Source: Komagataeibacter intermedius TF2 (lineage in GTDB: Bacteria; Pseudomonadota; Alphaproteobacteria; Acetobacterales; Acetobacteraceae). Taken from it: a stretch of DNA of 63,523 nt. The position numbers were made by a program, and so were the translations under genes. A model generated the notes under the pieces. The model worked only from the letters and a program-made list of their open reading frames with translations, searched no databases and had not been told where the DNA came from. The stretch lies in the NCBI RefSeq assembly GCF_000964425.1, contig NZ_BANF01000148.1, positions 1 through 63,523 on the forward strand, in the 5' to 3' direction. How positions within the stretch are numbered: the first letter of the stretch is position 1; each line of letters starts with the position of its first letter. This document shows positions 20,004 to 30,110 of the stretch, one piece after another.

Positions 20004-21845
20004 TCAGGCGCCGGCGGCATCCTCCTCGGCCTGTATCGCCCACATTTCGGCATACAGGCCGCCGCGTTCCAGCAGGGCGCGGTGGGTGCCGCGCTCCAGT
20101 ATCCGCCCCTGCCCCATCACAAGGATTTCATCCACATCGACAATGGTGGACAGCCGATGGGCGATGATGATGGTCGTGCGGTTGGCGGCCACCGTATGCA
20201 GGGCGGTCTGGATATCCTGCTCGGTGCGGGTATCGAGTGCGCTCGTCGCCTCATCCAGCAGCAGGACACGCGGATTCTTCAGGATGGTGCGCGCGATCGC
20301 CACGCGCTGCTTTTCACCCCCCGACAGCTTCAGCCCGCGCTCCCCCACCCGGGTGGCGTAGCCTTCGGGCAGGGTCATGATGAAATCATGGATGCAGGCC
20401 AGCTTGGCCGCCTGCTCCACCTCCGCCTGCGTGGCGCCCAGGCGACCATAGGCGATGTTGTAGCCGATCGTGTCATTGAACAGGATGGTGTCCTGCGGCA
20501 CGACGCCCACGGCCCCGCGCAGGGCCGCCTGCGAATAATCGCGGATGTCATGGCCATCAATCAGGATCCGGCCCGATGTCACGTCATAGAACCGGAACAG
20601 CAGGCGGCTGATCGTGGACTTGCCCGCACCCGTCGGCCCGACGATGGCCACCCGGTGGCCCGCGGGGACATGGAAGCTGATCCCGCGCAGGATCTCGCGG
20701 TCGGGGCGGTAGCTGAAATGCACGTCCTCAAAGCGGATGTCGGCCGCGGGCGCTTCATCCAGCCGCGCGGGCAGGCCGAGCGCATGCGCGGAATCGGTAA
20801 TGTCGGCCTGTTCGTCCATCAGGGCGAACATGTGTTCAAGGTCCACCAGCGAATTGCGCAGCGAGGAATACACGCTGCCCAGAAAGTTCAGCGGCAGGTA
20901 AAGCTGCATGAGGTAGGTGTTGACCAGCACGAAATGCCCCACCGTCATGCGCCCGGCCTCCACATCGCGCCCGGCCATGAGCATGACGATTATCAGGGCC
21001 GTGGCGATGATCGCGGCCTGCCCGAAATTCAGCCCGTTGAGCGAGATCTGGGTGCGGATGGCGGCGGTCTCATAGCGCCGCTGGGCGTCCTCGTAGCGCC
21101 TGCGCTCGTGCTCCTCGTTGCCGAAATACTTGACCGTCTCGTAATTCAGCAGGCTGTCCAGCGCCTTCCAGCTTGCTTCGCTGTTGATGTCGTTCATCTG
21201 GCGCCGCAACCCGATCCGCCACGACGTGAACTTGATGGTGAACAGCACGTAAGCCGCCACCGCCACCAGCATCACCGCCGCGTACCGCCAGTCGAACAGA
21301 CGCCAGATCACGACAATGACCATCAGCGCCTCTATCAGGGTCGGCGCCACATTGAACACGCCCACGCGCAGCAGGGTCTCGATCGCTTCCGTCCCGCGCG
21401 CGATCGCCCGCGTCACCCCGCCCGACTGGCGGTTGAGGTGAAACCGCAGCGAAAGCTGGTGCATGTGCGTGAAGCTGCGCATGGCCGCGATCCGGCTTAT
21501 GCGATAGCGCAGCGGGGCAAACAGCGCATCGCGCAGTTCCCCCAGCCCCGCCGCCGCCATGCGCAGCAGGCCGTATCCCACGATCAGCACCAGCGGCATC
21601 ATGGCCGCCCGCCCCGCCGTGGGCTGCAGGGCGTCGATCACCCGGCTGTAGGCATAGGGCACGCCAATGGTGGCGACCTTGGCCGCGATCAGCAGGATGC
21701 ATACGCCCACCACCCGCAGGCGCGTGCGCGGATCATGCCGGGGCCACAGATAGGGCAGAAGGCCGCGCAGGGTCGCGGCGGCGGAACGTTCCGGCAGGTC
21801 CTGCCGGGTCTTGTCGGAAACAGCCATATGAACGCCATGTGGCAT
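20004..21845 (-). CDS. Atm1-type ABC exporter (fused permease-ATPase, heavy-metal/glutathione-conjugate type)
   Basis: Half-transporter of the inner membrane, probably a homodimer. Six hydrophobic segments over about residues 45-330, with the Atm1-family block FHLNRQSGGVTRAIARGTEAI (about 135-155). ATPase domain: Walker A GPTGAGKST (403-411), signature LSGGEKQR (507-514), Walker B VLLLDEATSALD (527-538). Bacterial Atm1 relatives export glutathione-linked metals or sulfur species, a link to Fe-S and metal homeostasis. Start is uncertain between 21845 and 21827 since neither ATG has a good ribosome site. 613 residues from the first. Confidence 0.9.
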   Translation of the reverse strand: MPHGVHMAVSDKTRQDLPERSAAATLRGLLPYLWPRHDPRTRLRVVGVCILLIAAKVATIGVPYAYSRVIDALQPTAGRAAMMPLVLIVGYGLLRMAAAGLGELRDALFAPLRYRISRIAAMRSFTHMHQLSLRFHLNRQSGGVTRAIARGTEAIETLLRVGVFNVAPTLIEALMVIVVIWRLFDWRYAAVMLVAVAAYVLFTIKFTSWRIGLRRQMNDINSEASWKALDSLLNYETVKYFGNEEHERRRYEDAQRRYETAAIRTQISLNGLNFGQAAIIATALIIVMLMAGRDVEAGRMTVGHFVLVNTYLMQLYLPLNFLGSVYSSLRNSLVDLEHMFALMDEQADITDSAHALGLPARLDEAPAADIRFEDVHFSYRPDREILRGISFHVPAGHRVAIVGPTGAGKSTISRLLFRFYDVTSGRILIDGHDIRDYSQAALRGAVGVVPQDTILFNDTIGYNIAYGRLGATQAEVEQAAKLACIHDFIMTLPEGYATRVGERGLKLSGGEKQRVAIARTILKNPRVLLLDEATSALDTRTEQDIQTALHTVAANRTTIIIAHRLSTIVDVDEILVMGQGRILERGTHRALLERGGLYAEMWAIQAEEDAAGA

Positions 21846-21957
21846 ACGTTACGGGTTTTGCAACCCATATCTCCCCGCCATTGCCAGACGCCCGGAGGAT
21901 TGTCAGCCCATGGGGCAGCCGGTATGCCAGCCATGGCCCGAAGGACAGGGATGGATC

Positions 21958-22809
21958 ATGTCACGTAACCTCGATGGTTTTTTTCGTCATATCGCCGCCT
22001 GCAACACGGCGGTGCTGCCCGGCGGGCGGCTGGAATTCCGGCTGGGCACGCAGCCTGCCGGGTGGGTGCAGCCCGACCTGCTGCCGATCCTGCTGCGCCA
22101 TGGCATGACGCATGCGGAAGATCGCGTCACGCTGCCCGACCCCGCCCGGCTGGAACAGGCGGGCGAGGCCATGGCCCGCGAGGGCGTCTACCGCTCCCAC
22201 CACGAACTGTTTGACGTCTGGACCGACATGGCCCAGCCCCCCGTGGCGCGCATTGACCGCGGGGCGCTGCCGCTGTTTGGCCTTATGGCGGCAGGCGTGC
22301 ACCTTAACGGGCTTGTACGGCGGCCAGACGGGCTGCACCTGTGGATCGCGCGGCGGTCAATGACCAAACGCCTTGACCCCGGCAAGCTGGACCATCTGGT
22401 GGCAGGTGGCATTCCGGCGGGCCACACGGCGGCACAGGCCCTGATCAAGGAAGCGGCGGAGGAAGCCAGCCTGCCCCCCGAACTGGTGGCCCATGCCCGC
22501 GCCACGGCGGACATCCGCTACGCACTGGACCGGCCCGAGGGGCTGCGCCGTGACGTGCTGCACTGTTTCGAACTGGAACTGCCAGCCGATTTCGTTCCCA
22601 CCCCCGCCGATGGGGAGGTGGAGGAATTCCGCCTGATCCCGCTGGAGGAAGCCTATGCGCTGGTCCGCGATACCGATGAGTTCAAGTTCAACGTGAACCT
22701 TGTGCTGATCGACCTGTTCCTGCGCACGGGCATGATTGACCCCGCCAGCCCCGAAGGCCAGCGCCTGCGCCGCGGCCTGACCGGCTGGCACGCCCCGAAA
22801 CCTGACTGA
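21958..22809 (+). CDS. Nudix hydrolase with N-terminal DUF4743 domain
   Basis: 283 residues: an N-terminal DUF4743-like region (to about 115) and a C-terminal Nudix fold with a variant Nudix box at about 150-172 (GGIPAGHTAAQALIKEAAEEASL). The KEAAEE core, which binds the metal, is kept. Relatives in yeast and plants act on oxidised thiamine diphosphates. The role here is inferred from that family. ATG at 21958 follows AGGGATGG; it is divergent from the ABC exporter and 26 bases ahead of the peptidase gene. Confidence 0.85.
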   Translation: MSRNLDGFFRHIAACNTAVLPGGRLEFRLGTQPAGWVQPDLLPILLRHGMTHAEDRVTLPDPARLEQAGEAMAREGVYRSHHELFDVWTDMAQPPVARIDRGALPLFGLMAAGVHLNGLVRRPDGLHLWIARRSMTKRLDPGKLDHLVAGGIPAGHTAAQALIKEAAEEASLPPELVAHARATADIRYALDRPEGLRRDVLHCFELELPADFVPTPADGEVEEFRLIPLEEAYALVRDTDEFKFNVNLVLIDLFLRTGMIDPASPEGQRLRRGLTGWHAPKPD

Positions 22810-22835
22810 GCCACCGCCCGCGCAAGGACCATGCG

Positions 22836-24917
22836 ATGACCCTTCCCCCCGTTGCCCGCAAGATACCCCGCACCATCACGCAGCTTGGCCGCACACGTCA
22901 GGATGAATATGCGTGGATGAAGGACGACAACTGGCAGAACGTGCTGCGCGACCCTTCCGTGCTGCGGCCTGACATTGCCGAACACCTGCGTGCGGAAAAT
23001 GCCTATACGCAGTCCGTCCTGTCGGGCACGGACGCGCTGCAGGAACAGCTTGTGGCGGAAATGAAGGGCCGGATACAGCCTGACGATACCTATCCCGCCG
23101 TCCCCCACGGGCCGTTCTTCTACCAGACCGGCTATGCCCCCGGCGCGCAGTATCCCGTCTACACACGCTATCCCGCAGGCCAGCCACAGGCGGAAGAGGT
23201 GCTGCTGGATGTCAACGCGGCGGCCAGCGGGCATGACTATTACGCCGTCGCCACCTCCAGCCACAGTCCCGACCATGCCCTGTTCGCCTATGCCGAGGAC
23301 ACGCAGGGGTCCGAAATCTACCGCATCCACATCCGCCGCCCTGCCGGTGCGGACGGGGCCACCCTGCCGCCCGTGGACAACTGCAGCGGGGCCTTCGTCT
23401 TTTCCCCCGACAGCCGCTTCCTGTTCTGGGTCTGGCGAGATGAACACGGCCGCCCGGCCCGCGTCTACCGCCGCCGCATCGGTGAGGATACGGATACGCT
23501 GGTATATGAAGAACCCGACCCCGGTTTCTTCGTGGGCGTGGACGCAACGCGTTCGGGCGGCTGGATCATCATTTCCACCGGCAACCACGACACATCCGAA
23601 TCCTGGCTGGTTCCCGGCCATGACCCGCAGGCTGCGCCCGCCTGCGCCGCGCCGCGCCAGACCGGGCTGATGTACGGGCTGTACCATCAGGGTGATCACT
23701 TCATCATCCTGACCAATGCCGATGGCGCATATGACTTCAAGATCATGACCACGCCCGACAGCGCGCCGGGCCGCGACAACTGGCGCGACCTGATCGGGCA
23801 TGAACCGGGCCGCTACATTACCGACTGCATGGTCTGGTCTGGCCATCTTGCGTGGCGGGAACGGCGCGACGCGAATACGCGCATCGTCATTCGTGACCTT
23901 GACGGCCACACCCATGCGCTGGAACCCGATGAGGCCGCCTATGACCTGACATTCGCAGGCGGTTATGAATATGACACGACCGAACTGCGCTACGTTTACC
24001 AGTCCCCCACTACGCCACGACAGTGGCATGCACAGGACATGGCAACACGCGCGGACCGGCTGCTCAAGCAGCAGTCCGTGCCCTCGGGCCATGACCCCGC
24101 GCAGTACCGCTGCTGGCGCCTGAGCGCGCGGGCCCCGGATGGCGAACAGGTGCCCGTCACCGTGCTGGGACGCCATGATACGCCCATAGACGGCTCCGCC
24201 CCGCTGCTGCTGTATGGGTACGGATCATACGGTCACGCGATTGACCCGGTCTTCTCCACCCGCGTGCTCAGCCTTGTGGACCGGGGGTGGTTCTATGCCA
24301 TTGCCCATGTGCGCGGCGGATCGGAAAAGGGATGGAACTGGTTCCTGGGCGGCCGGGGACGCAACAAGCCCAATACCTTCAGCGATTTCATCGCCTGCGC
24401 CACCTCCCTGACCGATGCGGGCTTCGGCGCGCCGGGCCGGATCGTGGCGGACGGGCGATCGGCTGGGGGCATGGTGATGGGCGCGATCGCCAACATGCGG
24501 CCCGACCTGTTCGCAGGCATTGTCGCGGTGGTGCCGTTCGTGGATGAACTGAACACCATGTCCGACGACACCCTGCCCCTGACACCGCCGGAATGGCCCG
24601 AATGGGGCAACCCGCTGGAAGATGCGGATGCCTATGACCTGATCGCCAGCTATGCCGCGTATGAACAGGTGGCCCCGCGCGCCTATCCCGCCATCCTGGC
24701 CATGGGTGGGCTGACCGACCCCCGCGTCACCTACTGGGAACCGGCGAAATGGGTTGCCCGCCTGCGTGATAACAACCGGTCGGACCGGCCCGTCATGCTG
24801 CGCACGAACATGGAGGCGGGACACCGGGGGGCGACAGGCCGGTTCGATTCCCTGAAAGAAGCCGCCCTTATTCACGCTTTTGCCCTATGGGCCGTTGAAA
24901 CGACGCCCGCGACATAG
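22836..24917 (+). CDS. ptrB: Oligopeptidase B (S9A family serine peptidase)
   Basis: Cytoplasmic serine peptidase that cuts short peptides after basic residues. A seven-bladed propeller (about 70-400) precedes the alpha/beta hydrolase. Catalytic triad visible: S542 in GRSAGG, D628 in LTDPRV, H663 in EAGHRG. The family blocks DEYAWMKDDNW at the N-terminus and YGYGSYGHAIDPVFS before the catalytic domain are present. ATG at 22836 after CGCAAGGACC. 693 residues, normal length. Confidence 0.95.
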   Translation: MTLPPVARKIPRTITQLGRTRQDEYAWMKDDNWQNVLRDPSVLRPDIAEHLRAENAYTQSVLSGTDALQEQLVAEMKGRIQPDDTYPAVPHGPFFYQTGYAPGAQYPVYTRYPAGQPQAEEVLLDVNAAASGHDYYAVATSSHSPDHALFAYAEDTQGSEIYRIHIRRPAGADGATLPPVDNCSGAFVFSPDSRFLFWVWRDEHGRPARVYRRRIGEDTDTLVYEEPDPGFFVGVDATRSGGWIIISTGNHDTSESWLVPGHDPQAAPACAAPRQTGLMYGLYHQGDHFIILTNADGAYDFKIMTTPDSAPGRDNWRDLIGHEPGRYITDCMVWSGHLAWRERRDANTRIVIRDLDGHTHALEPDEAAYDLTFAGGYEYDTTELRYVYQSPTTPRQWHAQDMATRADRLLKQQSVPSGHDPAQYRCWRLSARAPDGEQVPVTVLGRHDTPIDGSAPLLLYGYGSYGHAIDPVFSTRVLSLVDRGWFYAIAHVRGGSEKGWNWFLGGRGRNKPNTFSDFIACATSLTDAGFGAPGRIVADGRSAGGMVMGAIANMRPDLFAGIVAVVPFVDELNTMSDDTLPLTPPEWPEWGNPLEDADAYDLIASYAAYEQVAPRAYPAILAMGGLTDPRVTYWEPAKWVARLRDNNRSDRPVMLRTNMEAGHRGATGRFDSLKEAALIHAFALWAVETTPAT

Positions 24918-24993
24918 GATTAATGTCTGTGCTGGAACGATCCCGTTAACACCAGCCCCGTATCGACAGAGCCCGTTTTCCAGAGGAATGACC

Positions 24994-26142
24994 ATGACGG
25001 ATCCCTACAACGCGGAGCAGGATCAGGCAGGCGCCCCCATGCCGGGCCGCCGCGTGGATCCAGCATCCACGATGCAAACCTTCCGGTCATTCAGTGCGAC
25101 CCAGCGCACGCAGCGGATGGCGCGCGCGGGGCTGGCGCTGTTTTTCGTGCTGCTGGCGCTGTACACCGTGCGCGGTTTCCTGCCATCGCTGATCTGGGGC
25201 TGCATATTCGCCATCGCGTCATGGCCGCTTTATGTGCGCGCCCGCACGCGATGGCATTCGCGTGCCCACCGCACGCTGCTGCCTGTCGTGTTCACGCTGG
25301 CGATCGCCCTTATTTTCCTGGGGCCGCTGGCCCTGTTCGGGCTTGAGGCAGGACGCGAGGCGGAAAGCGTGCTCAGGCTGCTCAATGATGCGCGGCATTC
25401 GGGCATTCCCCTTCCGCCATGGGTCAGCCACCTGCCCTATGGGCGGCAGACGGTCGAGACATGGTGGAATGACCACCTGAAAAACCCCGCCGATGTATCC
25501 GCCCTGCTCGGGTCGATGAATATCGGGCAGAGCATGAAGGTCACCCAGCAGCTCGGATCGCAGGTGCTGCATCGGGTGCTGCTGTTCACCTTTGCCATCC
25601 TGACACTGTTTTTCCTGCTCAAGGATGGAGATTCGGTCATCCGCCAGTCCCTGAACGTCTCCCGCCGCGCCTTTGGCAAAAGGGGCGAGCGGATTGCGTT
25701 GCAGATCATCGCATCCGTCCACGGTTCGGTATCGGGGCTGGTACTGGTGGGAATTGGCGAAGGCATGCTGATGGGCCTTGCATATCTGGTCGCAGGTGCG
25801 CCCCATCCCTTCCTGTTTGGCGTGATAACGGCCATTGCGGCCATGATCCCCTTCTGCGCCCTGATCGCCATCAGTGCCGTCGCCCTGATGCTGGTGATCA
25901 ATACGGGAGCGGTGCTGACGGCCATTGCCATCATCCTGTTCGGGATTGCCGTGATCCTGCTGGCAGACCACCTGGTGCGCCCTGCCCTGATTGGCGGGTC
26001 AACGCAGCTTCCCTTCCTGTGGGTGCTGACGGGCATTCTGGGCGGCGCGGAAAGCTGGAACCTGCTGGGGCTGTTTGTCGGGCCTGCCATCATGGCGGTG
26101 CTGCACATGCTGTGGCTGAACTGGAGCCGTGCGCGGTACTGA
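24994..26142 (+). CDS. AI-2E family transporter-like membrane protein
   Basis: 382 residues with about eight hydrophobic segments, including ALFFVLLALYTVRGFLPSLIWG near the N-terminus and a cluster from about residue 240 to the end. The pattern and the LLFTFAILTLFFLLKDGD and LIGGSTQLPFLWVLTGILGG blocks match the AI-2E/YdiK/PerM family; substrate is unknown and should not be read as autoinducer-2. ATG at 24994 sits 7 bases after AGAGGA; an ATG at 24988 is too close to that site. Confidence 0.85.
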   Translation: MTDPYNAEQDQAGAPMPGRRVDPASTMQTFRSFSATQRTQRMARAGLALFFVLLALYTVRGFLPSLIWGCIFAIASWPLYVRARTRWHSRAHRTLLPVVFTLAIALIFLGPLALFGLEAGREAESVLRLLNDARHSGIPLPPWVSHLPYGRQTVETWWNDHLKNPADVSALLGSMNIGQSMKVTQQLGSQVLHRVLLFTFAILTLFFLLKDGDSVIRQSLNVSRRAFGKRGERIALQIIASVHGSVSGLVLVGIGEGMLMGLAYLVAGAPHPFLFGVITAIAAMIPFCALIAISAVALMLVINTGAVLTAIAIILFGIAVILLADHLVRPALIGGSTQLPFLWVLTGILGGAESWNLLGLFVGPAIMAVLHMLWLNWSRARY

Positions 26143-26164
26143 CGCACAGGCGGGCAGCAGACAC

Positions 26165-26191
26165 AAAAAAAGCACCCGGTTTCAGGTGCTT
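26165..26191 (-). terminator. Intrinsic terminator of tRNA-Pro
   Basis: On the minus strand: AAGCACC, seven-base loop TGAAACC, then GGGTGCTT and a seven-T run followed by GTGTC. It lies 45 bases beyond the tRNA 3' end. It also lies 22 bases past the converging AI-2E-family gene. Confidence 0.85.
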
Positions 26192-26235
26192 CAATCGTGG
26201 CGATCGCCCATAATTCTTTATCGCAGACAGGGATA

Positions 26236-26309
26236 TCGGGCAGGCGGGATTCGAACCCACGACCCCCAGTCCCCCAGACTGATGCGCTACCAGGCTGCGC
26301 TACTGCCCG
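26236..26309 (-). tRNA. tRNA-Pro (anticodon GGG)
   Basis: 74 bases fold as a complete cloverleaf: acceptor stem CGGGCAG / CTGCCCG, D-arm GCGC / GCGC, anticodon stem TCAGT / ACTGG with loop CTGGGGG (anticodon GGG), T-arm GTGGG / CCCGC with loop TTCGAAT, discriminator A. The CCA end is not encoded. It reads CCC and CCU proline codons. Confidence 0.97.
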
Positions 26310-26393
26310 CCTGTCTGCGATGCGCAGGGTGTAGCAGGCCAGCCGGGGGACGGCAAGCCACGATATGCGCAAAAATAAAAAAAACCGGATAAA

Positions 26394-27176
26394 TCAGACA
26401 GGCACCATTTCACGCAGGGCCTGCAGTTCCACCAGCACGCCGCGCAGGCTTTCACGCAGCATGGCATTTTCACCCTGCAGCCGTTCCAGTTCGATCATAA
26501 CGATCTGCTCAAGCGGCATTTCGTCTTCATCCGCCACATCGTCGCCCGACGCCGCCGCATCTTCGGACGCAGCAGCGATACTGGGCGCATCATCCACCGG
26601 CACCGTATCCTGCGGTGTTTCATGAACCGGAGCAGCGGCTTCCGGCACCTGTATGGTCCCGACAGTTTCTTCGATAATCGTGACCTGTTCGACAGTCATG
26701 GTGGCCGGAGGGGGCTGCTCAGGCGGTGCCGGGGTATCTTCGGCGGCAGGTTCTTCAACCTGTGCCTGCGCGACTGGCGGAACCGGCGTGGCCGGTATCC
26801 CTGCCGCGCCATACGCGGGGGCGACTTCTGGCGTGACCGGGGCCGCAGGTGCGGCATCGATCACGGGTGAAGGGTCCGCGGCCAGAGCCGTATCCTGCCC
26901 CAGTTCCGCCTGCGCCTGCGCGACGGACAGCTTGCGGACATACAGCAGATCGGCAATCTGACGCAGCACCGCAATATCATGCGGGCGATAGTACCGCCGT
27001 CCACCCTGCCCCCGCAGCGGACGCAGTTGCGGAAAACGGGATTCCCACATGCGCATGACATGCTGGGCCAGCCCGAGTTCACGCGCGACCTCGTAAATGG
27101 GCAGGCTGTCCGTATCCGGCTGGGTCATGGCCTGCATGGACACGGTTTCCGCTGGCGGTTCATGCTGCGTGCTCAT
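26394..27176 (-). CDS. MerR-family regulator with long disordered linker and C-terminal coiled coil
   Basis: 260 residues. The N-terminal MerR helix-turn-helix (about 26-95) has [25 protein letters not shown] and [21 protein letters not shown]. An Ala/Pro/Glu-rich linker of about 110 residues follows. A short heptad region ([23 protein letters not shown], about 225-250) ends the protein. No metal-binding cysteines, so not a metal sensor of the MerR type. It overlaps the ihfA stop as ATGA; the ihfA-merR pair beside fabH is a recurring alphaproteobacterial arrangement. Target unknown. Confidence 0.88.
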   Translation of the reverse strand: MSTQHEPPAETVSMQAMTQPDTDSLPIYEVARELGLAQHVMRMWESRFPQLRPLRGQGGRRYYRPHDIAVLRQIADLLYVRKLSVAQAQAELGQDTALAADPSPVIDAAPAAPVTPEVAPAYGAAGIPATPVPPVAQAQVEEPAAEDTPAPPEQPPPATMTVEQVTIIEETVGTIQVPEAAAPVHETPQDTVPVDDAPSIAAASEDAAASGDDVADEDEMPLEQIVMIELERLQGENAMLRESLRGVLVELQALREMVPV

Positions 27177-27496
27177 TCATCGTCTCCTTCCGGCGGGCCT
27201 TCCCCATCGGACTGTCCATTGACATGGGCACGAAGCAGCTGGCTGGGGCGAAACACCAGAACAGAACGCGGAAGAATCGGCACTTCCACCCCTGTTTTCG
27301 GGTTACGGCCCGTGCGCTGTCCCTTCTGCCGGACAGAGAACGTGCCAAACCCGCTTATTTTCAAGGTATCGCCGGTTTCAAGTGTCCGTGCCATCCGTTC
27401 CAGAATATCTTCCAGAATATCGGCGGATTCATGGCGGGACAGCCCGACCTGATCATATATCTGTTCTGCCAGAGTGGCGCGTGTCACGGTGCTCAT
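27173..27496 (-). CDS. ihfA: Integration host factor subunit alpha
   Basis: DNA-bending nucleoid protein, acting as a heterodimer with IhfB. 107 residues with the HU/IHF fold: [23 protein letters not shown], then [28 protein letters not shown] and the beta-arm [16 protein letters not shown]. The C-terminal 15 residues are an acidic tail beyond the core. ATG at 27496; 99 bases separate it from fabH upstream. Confidence 0.95.
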   Translation of the reverse strand: MSTVTRATLAEQIYDQVGLSRHESADILEDILERMARTLETGDTLKISGFGTFSVRQKGQRTGRNPKTGVEVPILPRSVLVFRPSQLLRAHVNGQSDGEGPPEGDDE

Positions 27497-27595
27497 GCGT
27501 AAACGTTATGCATGAGCGCCATCATCGTCAATTGAATGTATTCAGTGCGCAGGTGGTTTATTGCGCATTCATTTCAATGTGGTACCGAAACGACA

Positions 27596-28567
27596 TTACA
27601 GCCGCGCCAGCGCCGAACCCCATGTCAGCCCGCCACCCAGCGCTTCCATCAGCACAAGGTCGCCCTTGCGGATGCGCCCGTCCCGCACGGCTTCGTTCAG
27701 CGCCAGGGGAATGGATGCGGCCGATGTATTGGCATGCCGGTCCACCGTCACCACCACGCGTTCCGACGGAAGCGCAAGCTTGCGCGCCACGCCGTCAATG
27801 ATGCGCAGGTTGGCCTGATGCGGCACAAGCCAGTTCACATCCGCATGGCTCAGGTTATTTGCCGCCAGTGCCTCATCAACCGAAGCGGACAGCTTGCCCA
27901 CCGCATGGCGGAAGACATCGCGCCCCTGCATGCGCAGATGGGCGGGCCTGTCATGCTGCCCCGTGGCGCCATCGACATACAGCAGGTCGCCATACTGCCC
28001 GTCAGAATGCAGGTGGGTGGAGAGGATGCCCGCATCCCCGTCATCTGATCCGGCGGCAGTCAGGAAGGCAGCCCCTGCGCCGTCACCAAACAGCACGCAC
28101 GTGCCACGGTCCGACCAGTCAAGGATACGCGAATAGACTTCGCTGCCGATCACCAGCGCTGAACGGGCCTGACCGCTGCGAATCAGCGAATCGGCCATGG
28201 ACAGGGCATAGATGAAGCCCGAGCACGCCGCCGCAAGGTCAAAGCCGAATCCGGACGTCATGCCCAGTTCGGCCTGCACGCGCACGGCAGTCGAGGGGAA
28301 GGCCTGATCAGGCGTGCTGGTTGCAACAATGATGGCGTCAACATCGTCCGGCGCGGCGCCGGCATAGTCCAGCGCCCGCCGCGCGGCCTGTGCCGCCATG
28401 GAAACGGCGGTATCGTTTTCACCGGCGATATGGCGCTGGCCGATGCCGGTACGCCCCCGGATCCATTCATCGGATGTATCGAGCTGGGACGCCAGTTCAT
28501 CATTGGTCACGATCCGCTCGGGCAGGTAACCACCGAATCCGGACAGAAGCGAGCGTTTCGCCGTCAT
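27596..28567 (-). CDS. fabH: Beta-ketoacyl-ACP synthase III
   Basis: Starts fatty acid synthesis by condensing acetyl-CoA with malonyl-ACP. The catalytic triad is present: C115 in AAACSGF, H250 in WLVPHQANLRI, N280 in DRHANTSAASIP. 323 residues, usual length. It follows plsX on the same strand, linking fatty-acid initiation and phospholipid synthesis. Confidence 0.96.
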   Translation of the reverse strand: MTAKRSLLSGFGGYLPERIVTNDELASQLDTSDEWIRGRTGIGQRHIAGENDTAVSMAAQAARRALDYAGAAPDDVDAIIVATSTPDQAFPSTAVRVQAELGMTSGFGFDLAAACSGFIYALSMADSLIRSGQARSALVIGSEVYSRILDWSDRGTCVLFGDGAGAAFLTAAGSDDGDAGILSTHLHSDGQYGDLLYVDGATGQHDRPAHLRMQGRDVFRHAVGKLSASVDEALAANNLSHADVNWLVPHQANLRIIDGVARKLALPSERVVVTVDRHANTSAASIPLALNEAVRDGRIRKGDLVLMEALGGGLTWGSALARL

Positions 28568-28648
28568 GCCTGTTTTTCCACCAATATCATCTCACATGCG
28601 CGGGTGGGAACAGCCATGGCAGCCTGCCCCATACCGGATGTTGCAGGG

Positions 28649-29740
28649 TCAGGATGCAGCCACCGCCTGCTGCGGGTCCGGGGTCACCTTGACGGACGTC
28701 AGGTTTTCCATGTGCGCAAGGCGGTCACGTATGCCATCCGTAAAGCGGTGCGTGACCATGTCCATCGCCACATCGACCGCAGCGGCAAACCCTTCGGCAT
28801 CCGTGCCGCCATGCGACTTGACCACAACACCATTCAGGCCAACGAACACCGCGCCATTGTACCGGCGCGGGTCCAGCCATTCCTTCATCCGCTCCAGCCC
28901 TGGACGGACCAGCAGGTAACCGACCCGGCCCAGCAGGCTGGACGTAAAGACCTGCCGCAGGAGGGTGAACGCCATCTTCAGCGCGCCTTCCCCGGTTTTC
29001 AGGGCCACGTTGCCGGTAAAGCCGTCGGTCACCACCACGTCGGTCGTGCCCGCCGTAATGTCATGGCCTTCGACAAAGCCGTGGAACTGTCCTGCCAGTG
29101 CGCTGCCCCGCAGCACTTCGGCCGCCTGGCGCAGGCGTTCATCGCCCTTCAGTTCTTCCGACCCGACATTCAGCAGCCCGATCGTCGGTGCGGGCAGGCC
29201 CAGCACCGCCTTGGCGAAGGCTTCGCCCATGACGGCGAATTCCACAAGGTTGCGCCAGTCGCACGACACATTCGCGCCGAGGTCGAGCATGACCACGTCG
29301 CCGCGTGTCGTGGGGCTGAGCGCCGCCATCGCCGGGCGGCTTATGCCGGGGAGTGTCTTGACCACGATCTTGGCCAGCGCCAGCATCGCCCCGCTGTTGC
29401 CAGCGGATACGACACCCTGCGCGGCCCCTTTGGCCACCGCGTCCATGGCCAGCCGCATGGAGGAATCGCGCACGCGCAATGCTGCCGTGGGCTTCATGTC
29501 CATGGGAATTGCCGAACCGGCCGGAAGGATTGTGCAGATGGCGGCCGCGCGTGGATGGCGGCTCAGAAGGCCGGACAACTTTGCCTCATCCCCCACCAGA
29601 AGAATTCTGGCCGAAGGATGTCGGTCTGCCGCAATCGCCAGTCCGGCCACCACAACTTCCGGACCACCATCCCCACCCATGCCATCTATGGCCAGGGTAT
29701 AGGACCCAGTCTCGGAAAAGGAGGAACCTGTCTCGCTCAT
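28649..29740 (-). CDS. plsX: Phosphate acyltransferase PlsX
   Basis: Makes acyl-phosphate from acyl-ACP for phosphatidic acid synthesis. Family blocks: LAIDGMGGDGGPE near the N-terminus, GVVSAGNSGAMLALAKI, LDLGANVSCDWRNLVEFAVMG, NVGSEELKGDE and VTDGFTGNVALKTGEG. I use ATG 29740 (MSETGSS); a GTG at 29791 is in frame but lacks a ribosome site. 363 residues. Part of rpmF-plsX-fabH. Confidence 0.95.
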   Translation of the reverse strand: MSETGSSFSETGSYTLAIDGMGGDGGPEVVVAGLAIAADRHPSARILLVGDEAKLSGLLSRHPRAAAICTILPAGSAIPMDMKPTAALRVRDSSMRLAMDAVAKGAAQGVVSAGNSGAMLALAKIVVKTLPGISRPAMAALSPTTRGDVVMLDLGANVSCDWRNLVEFAVMGEAFAKAVLGLPAPTIGLLNVGSEELKGDERLRQAAEVLRGSALAGQFHGFVEGHDITAGTTDVVVTDGFTGNVALKTGEGALKMAFTLLRQVFTSSLLGRVGYLLVRPGLERMKEWLDPRRYNGAVFVGLNGVVVKSHGGTDAEGFAAAVDVAMDMVTHRFTDGIRDRLAHMENLTSVKVTPDPQQAVAAS

Positions 29741-29906
29741 GCTCGTCTTGTGCCGGGTAAGGAAGGAACGCGCAAGATCGGGGACGTACACTTTGGCATG
29801 TCCCCGCCCCAGCGCGACCCGGACAGGACGGCCTCAGGCACGCCCATCGGCGCAGTCCCTGCGAACTGCGCCTTTGCCGGGTAATGACGCCAGCAGCGTC
29901 CTGTTA

Positions 29907-30110
29907 TCAGGCGCGGACCGCCGTCTTCAGCGCCTTGCCGGCGGATGCGACTTCACGGCCGTCATAATGTCCGCAGTGGCTGCAGACGTGATGCGGGCGC
30001 TTGAGTTCGCCACAGTTGGAGCATTCCGCATGTGCCGGAACACTGAGTGCCGCGTGGCTGCGGCGCATGCCACGACGGGACGGCGAGGTTTTTCTCTTGG
30101 GTACAGCCAT
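29907..30110 (-). CDS. rpmF: Ribosomal protein bL32
   Basis: 67 residues beginning [19 protein letters not shown], the L32 signature, with the zinc-type cysteine pairs CSNC and CSHC (C2-C2 form). It precedes plsX, a widely kept order. Confidence 0.96.
   Translation of the reverse strand: MAVPKRKTSPSRRGMRRSHAALSVPAHAECSNCGELKRPHHVCSHCGHYDGREVASAGKALKTAVRA

Noticed and set aside
19845-21968. 707-codon open frame opposite the ABC exporter gene
   Set aside because: Random-looking His/Gln/Arg-rich product without motifs; the exporter on the other strand has all ABC motifs.
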